In this document: piece after piece, positions 1 to 5,601 of the stretch | Layout of the letters: every line of letters begins with the position of its first letter | Position numbering within the stretch: the stretch's first letter is position 1 | Assembly (NCBI GenBank): GCA_937944075.1 | Contig: CALDZZ010000231.1 | Coordinates: forward strand, 1 to 5,601 | From: an uncultured Rhizobiaceae group bacterium | Lineage (GTDB): Bacteria; Pseudomonadota; Alphaproteobacteria; Rhizobiales; Rhizobiaceae | DNA length: 5,601 nucleotides | Reading direction: 5' to 3' | Program-made: the position numbers and the translations under genes | Notes under the pieces: generated by a model | What the model saw: the letters and a program-made list of their open reading frames with translations, nothing else | What the model was told of the DNA's origin: nothing | Databases searched by the model: none

Positions 1-387
1 TGGTGGGAGTGGGATGCACGCATGACATCGGTTCTGGTATTACTGATCATTTATCTTGGGCTGATCGCACTTTCAAAGGCTTTTGAAGAACCATCCGAGG
101 CTGCATTGCCACTGGCGGTCATGACCCTCACCGGAGCTCCCCTTTTACCGATTATCAAATTCTCGGTAGACTGGTGGAACACGCTACATCAGCCGGCCAG
201 CGTATCCCGCTTTGAGCGCCCCGCAATGTCGGCAGAGTTTTTGTATCCACTGCTCATTATGGCGATTGCCTATATGGCGATTTTCTTCACGCTTCATCTA
301 ATGGCAATGCGCAATGAGATATTGGCAAGACGCATTCGCACACTGAAAATGCAGGCCGCAAGAAAACCGGCAAAGGGAGACGCATGA
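1..387 (+). CDS. ccmC: Haem exporter/translocation protein CcmC, C-terminal part (5' end outside window)
   Basis: This is the C-terminal 128 residues of CcmC, the inner-membrane protein that presents haem to the chaperone CcmE during System I cytochrome c maturation. The reading frame is open from base 1, so the Met codon at base 22 is internal, not the start. The fragment begins with WWEWDARMTS, the end of the tryptophan-rich WWD haem-binding signature of the CcmC/CcmF family. Three hydrophobic segments follow (fragment residues about 11-28, 36-54 and 80-101). The motif WWNTLHQ at residues 58-64 carries the histidine (residue 63) that corresponds to the second conserved periplasmic haem-ligand histidine of the family. 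The tail is basic and cytoplasmic. The stop codon overlaps or abuts the ccmD start. Roughly the first half of the protein, including the other haem-ligand histidine, lies upstream. Identification is secure. Confidence 0.96.
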   Translation, partial: WWEWDARMTSVLVLLIIYLGLIALSKAFEEPSEAALPLAVMTLTGAPLLPIIKFSVDWWNTLHQPASVSRFERPAMSAEFLYPLLIMAIAYMAIFFTLHLMAMRNEILARRIRTLKMQAARKPAKGDA

Positions 388-548
388 TGTTTGGCGAACA
401 TGCAAGTTTCATCATTCCTTCCTACATCATCAGTTTTGCAGCCATTACAGGCATGACCGTCTTCGTCATCACACAATACAAGGCACGCAAGTCAGAGTTA
501 AAACGTCTCGAGGAAGCTGGCATAAAACGCAGGTCCCGGAATGACTGA
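387..548 (+). CDS. ccmD: Haem exporter protein CcmD (small membrane protein)
   Basis: This is a 53-residue gene. CcmD is a small inner-membrane protein that in other bacteria joins the CcmABC complex and helps release haem-loaded CcmE. The protein starts MFGEHASFI, has one hydrophobic segment at about residues 8-29 with the family-like pattern SYIISFAAITGMTVFVI, and ends in a highly basic cytoplasmic tail (residues 32-51, including ARKSELKRLEEAGIKRRS). This is the standard CcmD layout. The start could also be the ATG at 384, which would make an ATGA overlap with the ccmC stop. I prefer 387 because GGGAG at 375-379 then sits seven bases upstream rather than four. The 3' end overlaps the ccmG start by eight bases, which indicates coupled translation. 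Identification rests on size, topology and position between ccmC and ccmG. Confidence 0.9.
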   Translation: MFGEHASFIIPSYIISFAAITGMTVFVITQYKARKSELKRLEEAGIKRRSRND

Positions 549-1170
549 AGCACCCTCAAAACAACCACCTGAACAAAAACCAAAATCCAGGTTATGGTCT
601 TCCATCCTGCCGCTCTTTATCTTTTTGGGTATCGCAGGTGCAAGCTACTCTCTGCTTTCAACAGAAGGCCGTAACGTCTCTGCACTGCCCTCTGCATTAC
701 TGGACAAGCCCGCCCCAAAACTGGATGTTCCGCCCCTTGAAGGACTGATAGAAAACGGCAGGCAGGTTCCCGGCATGGACAAGGAAATGTTCACATCAAG
801 CGAGGTGAACAGGATTTCGATTGTAAACGTCTTTGCTTCCTGGTGTGTCCCCTGCAGGCAGGAGCATCCTTATATTGTTGAATTGGGCAAGGATGAACGC
901 ATACAGCTGATCGGTATCAATCAGCGAGACAGCACCAGAAATGCACTCAGCTTCCTGGCTGAACTTGGAAATCCCTATGATGCTGTCGGCGTTGACCGAA
1001 AGGGACGCGCCTCAATTGAATGGGGCGTTTACGGCGTACCGGAAACCTTCATCGTCAACCGGCAGGGCAGAATCATTTACAAGCATGTCGGCCCGATTAA
1101 CGCCCGTGACCTGCAACAAAAATTCATGCCAATCATTGAAGAAGCGCTCAAGAGCAATAGTTCTTCCTGA
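541..1170 (+). CDS. ccmG: Thiol:disulfide interchange protein CcmG/DsbE
   Basis: This 209-residue membrane-anchored periplasmic thioredoxin belongs to the cytochrome c maturation system. It passes reducing equivalents, normally received from CcdA or DsbD, to the apocytochrome/CcmH branch so that the CXXCH cysteines are free for haem attachment. A short cytoplasmic N-terminus rich in Pro, Lys and Gln precedes a single anchor helix at about residues 18-39. The thioredoxin fold follows. Its active site is WCVPC at residues 101-105 (Cys102 and Cys105) within VNVFASWCVPCRQEHP. The cis-proline loop is YGVPETF (Pro167), a fingerprint that separates CcmG from general thioredoxins. The length is slightly above the family's usual 175-200 residues because of the N-terminal extension. 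The ATG overlaps the end of ccmD by eight bases, with an AGG at 531-533 as a weak ribosome binding site. The stop codon shares one base with the next gene's ATG. Confidence 0.96.
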   Translation: MTEAPSKQPPEQKPKSRLWSSILPLFIFLGIAGASYSLLSTEGRNVSALPSALLDKPAPKLDVPPLEGLIENGRQVPGMDKEMFTSSEVNRISIVNVFASWCVPCRQEHPYIVELGKDERIQLIGINQRDSTRNALSFLAELGNPYDAVGVDRKGRASIEWGVYGVPETFIVNRQGRIIYKHVGPINARDLQQKFMPIIEEALKSNSSS

Positions 1171-1706
1171 TGACAAAGGCTCTTGAACCTTCTTTTTCCC
1201 GCAGACAACCAGCTGATGATACACATGGGCGGAATGTTTGTGACCATTGTGATTTTGTTCATTACGAGAATCCGAAAATCGTGGTGGGTTCCGTTGTGCG
1301 CCATGAGGGAAAAATCCTGCTTTGCCGCCGCGCCATCGAACCCCGAAAAGGCTATTGGACCATTCCTGCGGGCTATCTGGAATTAAACGAAAGTCCGCAA
1401 CAGGGTGCTAAACGCGAAGCGATGGAAGAAGCCAACGCAGACCTTAAACTGGGTGAACTACTCGCCGTCTACACCGTTGAACGCTTGAGCCAAGTTCAAA
1501 TCCTTTACCGAGCAACACTCAACAGTCCGGAGTTTTCCGCAGGCGAAGAAAGCCTTGAAGTACAACTATTTGATTGGGACGAAATCCCGTGGGACGACAT
1601 CGCCTTCCCTACTGTTCACTGGATCTTGGAACACGACAGACAAGTCGAAGCAGGCGAAGCAAAAGCCCCGTTTGAAAACCCTGAGGGGCAGGTCGCAGAT
1701 TTGTGA
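1170..1706 (+). CDS. Nudix hydrolase, FAD/ADP-ribose pyrophosphatase-like
   Basis: This 178-residue Nudix protein hydrolyses a nucleoside diphosphate linked to another moiety. The Nudix box spans residues 68-90: Gly68, Glu74, Arg82-Glu83 and the metal-binding Glu86-Glu87 are present, but the usual late glycine is Asn89. Before it lies a short CDHC pair (Cys24, Cys27) and then FVHYENPKIVVGSVVRHEGK, the layout of the Nudix_N_2 zinc-ribbon subfamily. Relatives of that subfamily often carry two CXXC pairs, but only one is visible here. The sequence around the box (LLCRRAIEP, GYWTIPAGYLE, SLEVQLFDWDEIPWD) resembles the plant NUDX23 FAD pyrophosphatase group and its bacterial relatives, so FAD or ADP-ribose are my best substrate guesses; this is inference. 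The ATG overlaps the ccmG stop as TGATG, so translation is probably coupled. The protein is cytosolic, with no signal peptide. A role in cytochrome maturation is not shown by the sequence. Confidence 0.88.
   Translation: MTKALEPSFSRRQPADDTHGRNVCDHCDFVHYENPKIVVGSVVRHEGKILLCRRAIEPRKGYWTIPAGYLELNESPQQGAKREAMEEANADLKLGELLAVYTVERLSQVQILYRATLNSPEFSAGEESLEVQLFDWDEIPWDDIAFPTVHWILEHDRQVEAGEAKAPFENPEGQVADL
1661..1689 (-). terminator. Possible intrinsic terminator for the dapF-mtaB-ftsY-yciB operon
   Basis: Read on the minus strand, GCCCC (1689-1685) pairs with GGGGC (1669-1665) across a 15-base loop and is followed at once by TTTTGCTTC. It lies 45 bases past the yciB stop, inside the 3' end of the opposing Nudix gene. 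The all-GC stem is only five pairs, the loop is long and the T-tract is short, so this is a weak candidate. No better hairpin was seen in the convergent gap. Confidence 0.25.
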
Positions 1707-1733
1707 GTTATAAACTGTCATCTCAGTCTTGCC

Positions 1734-2375
1734 TTATCTGGCTTTTTCTTCTTCCTCATCCTGATCCAACCCATGCTCTTTCAGCACTGGCATTTGGAAC
1801 ATCATGAAGGCGAAGGTTAGCGGCATGGTGCCGTAGAGTTTGAAGTTTACCCAGAAGTCAGTTGAGAAATTGCGCCAGACCACTTCATTGACCAAAGCCA
1901 GGAAGAAGAAGAAATAACCCCAACGCACGGTTAGTTTTCGCCAGCCTTCGTCATCCAGACTGAACGGGCCATCAAACAACAGCTTCATTGTTGGAATTTT
2001 CAGAACGTATAAAACACCCAGTGTCGCAACACCAAACATGATGTTGATGATCGTTGGCTTGACCTTGATGAACCATTCATCCTGTAAATAAAGCGTAAGC
2101 CCGCCAAAGATCAAAACCATGCCGAAGGTGACCAACGGCATGATCGCGACACGACGCTCAAACATCCAGGTGAGAATAAGCGAAATCGTCATTGCCACCA
2201 TGAAAAAGGCGGTTGCAATAAAAATCTTGCCACCAAAAGCCTGTAAGGCAGGGTAACTCTCCGCCAGCTGCTCACCATATTTATTGGCAAGAATAAAGAC
2301 CACGATTGGCCCAACTTCCAGCGCCATCTTGGTCCATTGACCCAGCGGTTGGCGTTCAGTTTGCGGTTCACTCAT
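1734..2375 (-). CDS. yciB: Inner membrane-spanning protein YciB (septation protein A, IspZ family)
   Basis: This 213-residue polytopic inner-membrane protein belongs to the YciB/IspA/IspZ family. Members are needed for normal septation in Shigella and affect envelope integrity and division-elongation contacts in E. coli; the biochemical activity is not settled. Family blocks are clear: EVGPIVVFILANKYG (residues 20-34), WFIKVKPTIIN (101-111), KLLFDGPFSLDDEGWRKL (131-148), RWGYFFFFLALVNEVVWR (151-168) and DFWVNFKLYGTMPLTFAF (173-190). I see five to six hydrophobic segments (about 20-33, 50-71, 78-97, 108-126, 152-166 and 181-196). The C-terminus is strongly acidic (DQDEEEE). Length matches the usual range of about 180-215. 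It is the last gene of the minus-strand operon, 32 bases after ftsY, with no strong ribosome binding site. The IspZ name does not imply isoprenoid synthesis. Confidence 0.95.
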   Translation of the reverse strand: MSEPQTERQPLGQWTKMALEVGPIVVFILANKYGEQLAESYPALQAFGGKIFIATAFFMVAMTISLILTWMFERRVAIMPLVTFGMVLIFGGLTLYLQDEWFIKVKPTIINIMFGVATLGVLYVLKIPTMKLLFDGPFSLDDEGWRKLTVRWGYFFFFLALVNEVVWRNFSTDFWVNFKLYGTMPLTFAFMMFQMPVLKEHGLDQDEEEEKAR

Positions 2376-2407
2376 TGCTTATTCACTTTTTGGTTGGCCA
2401 AAATGGC

Positions 2408-4111
2408 TTATTCAATTCCTGCAATTGCCTTTGCAAATACATCAGCTTCAAACGGTTCGAGGTCTTCTACCTGCTCGCCCACACCGATGAAATATACAGG
2501 TAACTTATGCTTCGCAGAGATGGAAACAAGTATCCCGCCTCTGGCTGTGCCATCCAATTTTGTCATTACCAAGCCGTTTACGCCCGCCACATCCTTGAAT
2601 ATCTCAACCTGATTAAGTGCGTTTTGACCTGTGGTTGCATCGAGCGTCAGCAATACCGTGTGCGGCGCGGTCTCGTCCTGCTTTTTCAAAACGCGGATGA
2701 TTTTCTCAAGCTCATCCATCAGCTCTTTCTTGTTTTGAAGCCGCCCTGCCGTATCCATCAGCATGACATCCTTTTTCTGGGCAACTGCCTCATCATAGGC
2801 ATCAAAGGCAAGGCCGGCTGCATCAGCGCCATTGCCTCGAGACATGACGGGCGCTTGTGTGCGATCCCCCCAGATATGCAATTGCTCAACTGCGGCTGCA
2901 CGGAAGGTATCGCCCGCCACCAGCAATGTAGAAAAACCTGCATTATACAGCTTCTGTGAAATCTTGCCGATGGTCGTCGTTTTACCTGAACCATTAACAC
3001 CTACAACCAAAATCACATGTGGCTGGTGATCCAGATCAAGTTCCAATGGCTGAGCAACCGGCTCAAGAACCTTTTCAATCTCTGCCGCCATTACTTCACG
3101 AACTTCTTCGTCTGTCACATCCTTGCCCATGCGCTGTGCAGCAAGGGCATCTGTGATATTCATTGAAGTCTCGACACCCAGGTCAGCCTGGATAAGAATA
3201 TCCTCCAGATCCTGAAGCGTTTCTTCATCCAGCTTCTTCTTGGTGAAAACAGATGTAATGTTTTCCTTAAGGGATGAAGAGGACTTTGCAAGCCCTTTGG
3301 TAAGCCGTTTGAACCAGCCAACCTTGCGCTCTGCTTCCTGTTCGTCTTCTGTCGCATCAACTGGTTCAGGTTCAAGCTCCTGTTCCGTTTCAGCCTCTTC
3401 TTGCAGGGCAGCCTGCTCTGCTTCAAGACGTTCAGCCTCGACTTTGGCTTGCTCGGCTTCGCGTTCTTGTTCAGCGATGCGTTCCGCTTCAGCCTCTTCT
3501 GCTGCCAGTCTTTGCGCTTCTTCTTCAGCCCTTGCCTTTTCGTCTTCGGCTTCCTGGGCAGCAAGCTCTTCAGCCGCTTCCCGTTCAGCCTTCAAACGCT
3601 CTTCCGATTCTTGCGTTTCCTGTTCCCGCTTGACCTCTTCCAGTCTTGCCTGTTCTTTCCTGGCTTCTTCTTCGCGCTCTTGCTGCTCTTTGGCTTGCGC
3701 GACCTTGAGAGCTTCTTCAGCTTCCCTTTGAAGGCGTTTTGCTTCTTCTTCTGCCTCTGCCTTTGCCTTTTCTGCCGCTTCAGCTTCCTTTGCTTCTGCT
3801 GCCAGTTTTTCAGCTTCAGCCTTTGCCTGTTGATCCGCTAATCTTTGCGCTTCTTTCGCAGCTTCTTCTTGTTCAGCACGCAAACGTTCAGCTTCTGCCT
3901 CAGCTTCTTCTGCTTCAAGTCGGGCAGCCTCTTCTGCCTCTTGTTTTAATTTGGCCTCAGCCTGAAGACGAGCAGCTTCTTCAGCAGCCGCAGCTTCCTG
4001 TTCCGCTGCCTGCGCTTCTGCTTCATCAACTTCCGGCTCAGCGTTTTTTTTCTTGCCAAACCCGAATGAGAACATCCGCTTTAAAAGACCGGGTTTCTTT
4101 TCATCAGCCAC
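2408..4111 (-). CDS. ftsY: Signal recognition particle receptor FtsY (long A-domain form)
   Basis: FtsY is the SRP receptor GTPase that docks ribosome-nascent chain-SRP complexes at the membrane for co-translational insertion. The 567 residues divide into a basic amphipathic N-terminus (GLLKRMFSFGFGKKK, 8-22), a very long Ala/Glu/Lys/Arg coiled-coil-like A domain (about 28-262), a second basic amphipathic stretch at the start of the N domain (WFKRLTKGLAKSSSSLKENI, 266-285), and a complete G domain. Motifs seen are the P-loop GVNGSGKTT (371-379), DTFRAAA of the insertion box (401-407), DTAGR (453-457), TKLDGTARGG (517-526) and GVGE (543-546). The length exceeds E. coli FtsY (497 residues), entirely through the A domain. 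The start is GTG, five bases after the mtaB stop. The ATG 12 codons further in would remove the basic N-terminus, so I favour GTG. Both family features and gene context make the call secure. Confidence 0.97.
   Translation of the reverse strand: MADEKKPGLLKRMFSFGFGKKKNAEPEVDEAEAQAAEQEAAAAEEAARLQAEAKLKQEAEEAARLEAEEAEAEAERLRAEQEEAAKEAQRLADQQAKAEAEKLAAEAKEAEAAEKAKAEAEEEAKRLQREAEEALKVAQAKEQQEREEEARKEQARLEEVKREQETQESEERLKAEREAAEELAAQEAEDEKARAEEEAQRLAAEEAEAERIAEQEREAEQAKVEAERLEAEQAALQEEAETEQELEPEPVDATEDEQEAERKVGWFKRLTKGLAKSSSSLKENITSVFTKKKLDEETLQDLEDILIQADLGVETSMNITDALAAQRMGKDVTDEEVREVMAAEIEKVLEPVAQPLELDLDHQPHVILVVGVNGSGKTTTIGKISQKLYNAGFSTLLVAGDTFRAAAVEQLHIWGDRTQAPVMSRGNGADAAGLAFDAYDEAVAQKKDVMLMDTAGRLQNKKELMDELEKIIRVLKKQDETAPHTVLLTLDATTGQNALNQVEIFKDVAGVNGLVMTKLDGTARGGILVSISAKHKLPVYFIGVGEQVEDLEPFEADVFAKAIAGIE
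3332..4030 (-). repeat. Low-complexity Ala/Glu-rich region of ftsY
   Basis: This part of ftsY (residues about 28-260) is made of degenerate tandem units such as AEEAARLEAEEAEAEAERLRAE and EAERIAEQEREAEQ (each shown here only in part). The coding strand is purine-rich (GAA, GAG, GCA, GCT, AAG, CGT codons), so the plus strand reads as recurrent GCTTCTTC and TTCAGC. Codon choice varies between units, which suggests old and selected protein-level repetition rather than a recent DNA repeat expansion. The region is predicted by eye to be long alpha helix or coiled coil with few hydrophobic positions. Confidence 0.7.
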
Positions 4112-4116
4112 GTTAT

Positions 4117-5439
4117 TCAGCTCGCTTTTTGCTCAAAATCACTGGTTCGAATCGCTTCGCCCAGAAGGTGTTTTCCGTTATGGCCTGAAATTGCCATCTC
4201 AACAATCTGTCCCTGTGGAAGGTTTCCGGTTTCAATCGTTGTAAACTGGGGTGTTCGGCCAAGACCGCCGCGCTCAACCAGAACAGGTTGAACCCCAGAA
4301 ATTCGGTTAAGGTGTTTTTGATAAACCGCTTCTCCTTTTTCCCGAAGCAGGCTTGCACGCTGCTTGATAAGTCCACGATCTAGCTGGGGCATTTTTGCAG
4401 CCGGAGTTTCCGGGCGCGGGGAAAACGGAAAAACATGCAAAAACTCAAGCCCGCATTCATCAATGATGGAAAGCGAATTTTCAAACATTTCATCCGTTTC
4501 CGTTGGAAAGCCCGCAATGATATCTGCGCCAAAAACCATGTCAGGACGGATACTTCTTACATGATTACAAAACTCAATTGAATGATCTCGCAAGTGACGT
4601 CGCTTCATACGCTTTAAAATCAGATCATCCCCATGTTGAAGCGACAAATGCAGATGCGGCATGAACCGTTGTTCGCTGGCAATCGCCTCCATCAGCGGTT
4701 CATCCACTTCAATGGAATCAATGGACGAAAGTCTGAGCCGCTTAAGTGCGGGAACCTGTTTTAAAATATTTTGCACCAGGGTTCCAAGCGTAGGCTTGCC
4801 CGGCAAGTCAGTACCATAAGACGTCGTATCAACACCTGTCAGCACAACTTCCCTGTACCCATTATCCACCAGCTTTTTCACCTGATCGACAACAGATCCC
4901 ATGGGTGCGGACCGTGAATTGCCACGACCATAGGGAATGATGCAAAACGTACAGCGATGGTCACAACCGTTTTGCACCTGAACAAAGGCCCGTGTCTGCC
5001 CACCAATACAATCGACCATATGCGGCGCAGTTTCTGTTACCGCCATGATGTCGTTGACGCGAACTTTTTCTGTATCATTCACCCCAAAATCAGGCAGTGC
5101 ACGATAAGACTGTGCATGTAGCTTTTCTTCGTTGCCGATCACGAGATCGACCTCGCCCATGTCGCCAAAAGTCTGCGCTTCAGTTTGTGCAGCACAGCCA
5201 GAGACAATAATTCTGGCATCCGGGTTTTCACGCCTTGCACGACGAATGGCCGCTTGCGCACTTTTGACCGCAGTCCCTGTCACCGCGCAAGTATTGACCA
5301 GAATTGAACCGCCATCCAATTCCTGAAGACCGGCCTCGCGTGCCTTGCGCAGCATGACTTCAGACTCATAAGCATTGAGCCTGCACCCGAAAGTCAGGAC
5401 TTTTAAATTCTCATCGCCGGTTTCATCTTCAAAATCCAT
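4117..5439 (-). CDS. mtaB: tRNA (N6-threonylcarbamoyladenosine(37)-C2)-methylthiotransferase MtaB
   Basis: This 440-residue radical SAM enzyme converts t6A37 to ms2t6A37 in ANN-decoding tRNAs, using two [4Fe-4S] clusters. The N-terminal MTTase domain has cysteines at 19 (TFGCRLNAYESE), 51 (VNTCAVTG) and 82 (VSGCAAQ), which bind the auxiliary cluster. The radical SAM motif CDHRCTFC has Cys159, Cys163 and Cys166, followed by IIPYGRGNSRS. Further family blocks are VVLTGVDTTSYG (198-209), RLRLSSIDSIEVD (234-246), HLHLSLQHGDD (262-272) and GADIIAGFPTET (304-315). The C-terminal part (about 375-431) is TRAM-like and ends in a short tail. The FGCRLNAYESE signature and the dapF-ftsY context favour MtaB over MiaB or RimO. 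The ATG directly follows the dapF stop in the same frame, and the next in-frame Met (residue 29) lies past Cys19, so the annotated start is the only sensible one. Confidence 0.95.
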   Translation of the reverse strand: MDFEDETGDENLKVLTFGCRLNAYESEVMLRKAREAGLQELDGGSILVNTCAVTGTAVKSAQAAIRRARRENPDARIIVSGCAAQTEAQTFGDMGEVDLVIGNEEKLHAQSYRALPDFGVNDTEKVRVNDIMAVTETAPHMVDCIGGQTRAFVQVQNGCDHRCTFCIIPYGRGNSRSAPMGSVVDQVKKLVDNGYREVVLTGVDTTSYGTDLPGKPTLGTLVQNILKQVPALKRLRLSSIDSIEVDEPLMEAIASEQRFMPHLHLSLQHGDDLILKRMKRRHLRDHSIEFCNHVRSIRPDMVFGADIIAGFPTETDEMFENSLSIIDECGLEFLHVFPFSPRPETPAAKMPQLDRGLIKQRASLLREKGEAVYQKHLNRISGVQPVLVERGGLGRTPQFTTIETGNLPQGQIVEMAISGHNGKHLLGEAIRTSDFEQKAS

Positions 5440-5601
5440 CTAGGCACCATCAACACTGAACTCGCCTGTTAGCGGATTGAGCATGCCTGAAAATTCATAT
5501 TCTGCTGGTCCCGTCATCATCATGCGATCACGGTCTGTCCATTCAATATGAAGATCACCGCCTGGCACAGTCACGGTCACCTTGCGATCAGTTAGATCCT
5601 T
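5440..5601 (-). CDS. dapF: Diaminopimelate epimerase DapF, C-terminal end (5' part outside window)
   Basis: These are the last 53 residues of DapF, which interconverts LL- and meso-diaminopimelate for lysine and peptidoglycan synthesis in the cytosol. Reading the minus strand from the window edge gives KDLTDRKVTVTVPGGDLHIE, then WTDRDRMMMTGPAEYEFSG and a short tail ending in SVDGA before TAG. The blocks VPGGDLHIEW and MTGPAEYEFSG match the conserved end of the family (typically LPGG.L.I.W and MTGPA..VF.G). The two catalytic cysteines lie outside the window, so activity cannot be judged. The frame is open to the window edge. dapF followed by mtaB and ftsY is a recurring alphaproteobacterial order. 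The stop codon abuts the mtaB start with no spacer. Confidence 0.93.
   Translation of the reverse strand, partial: KDLTDRKVTVTVPGGDLHIEWTDRDRMMMTGPAEYEFSGMLNPLTGEFSVDGA

Noticed and set aside
22..387. A complete small membrane protein starting at the ATG at base 22
   Set aside because: The frame is open upstream to base 1 and encodes the WWEWD part of the CcmC tryptophan-rich signature, so the ATG is internal to a truncated ccmC.
1714..1727. ACTG-TCATCT-CAGT inverted repeat in the convergent gap as a bidirectional terminator
   Set aside because: The stem is only four pairs with mixed GC and AT, and no T-tract follows on either strand.
2507..2959. 150-codon plus-strand open frame opposite the FtsY GTPase domain
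   Set aside because: It lies fully inside a clearly real gene on the other strand. Its cysteine- and histidine-rich sequence has no recognisable family and no sensible ribosome binding context.
3160..3564. 134-codon minus-strand frame rich in Lys and Arg, within ftsY
   Set aside because: It is an out-of-frame reading of the Glu/Ala-rich repeat region. The ftsY frame itself carries conserved motifs on both sides, so this is neither a frameshift nor a separate gene.
3332..4030. CRISPR array or DNA tandem repeat suggested by recurring GCTTCTTC and TTCAGC
   Set aside because: Spacing is irregular, units are degenerate at the codon level, and there are no unique spacers. The pattern is explained by the protein's Ala/Glu-rich coding sequence.
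3240..4188. Three overlapping plus-strand open frames (146-163 codons) opposite the ftsY A domain, rich in Ser/Ala, Phe/Leu or Leu/Pro
   Set aside because: They are complements of the low-complexity GAA/GCA-rich ftsY coding strand, which lacks stops on the other strand. Their compositions are simple translations of CTT/TTC/GCT repeats, and none shows a domain.

Overview
The window looks like a piece of an alphaproteobacterial chromosome with moderate GC. It carries eight genes, six complete and two cut by the window edges. They form two gene strings that point at each other. The assignment rests on gene order (ccmC-ccmD-ccmG facing yciB-ftsY-mtaB-dapF), which is familiar in Alphaproteobacteria, and on the style of the proteins. 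I cannot name the genus from the sequence alone.

The left part (1-1706, plus strand) is the tail of a cytochrome c maturation (System I) operon: the C-terminal half of the haem-handling membrane protein CcmC, the small CcmD, and the membrane-anchored thioredoxin CcmG. A Nudix hydrolase related to FAD/ADP-ribose pyrophosphatases follows. All four overlap their neighbours by one to eight bases, so they are very probably co-transcribed and translationally coupled. CcmC and CcmD act in haem delivery to the CcmE chaperone. CcmG supplies reductant so that apocytochrome cysteines can receive haem. The Nudix gene has no obvious link to haem attachment.

The right part (5601-1734, minus strand) reads dapF (3' end only), mtaB, ftsY, yciB. 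These cover diaminopimelate synthesis for lysine and peptidoglycan, 2-methylthiolation of t6A37 in tRNA, the signal recognition particle receptor, and an inner-membrane protein linked to septation and envelope. The gaps are 0, 5 and 32 bases, so this is also one operon. It is a housekeeping string whose members are not in one pathway.

The two strings converge on a 27-base gap (1707-1733). No stretch of 300 bases lacks a gene. I see no tRNA, rRNA, CRISPR array, insertion sequence, phage gene or defence system. The most notable points are modest: an in-frame stop-start junction between dapF and mtaB, a very long Ala/Glu-rich N-terminal domain on FtsY, a Nudix gene attached to the ccm operon with a reduced zinc motif and an altered Nudix box, and a possible bidirectional-overlap terminator inside that gene. 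I found no convincing undescribed system.
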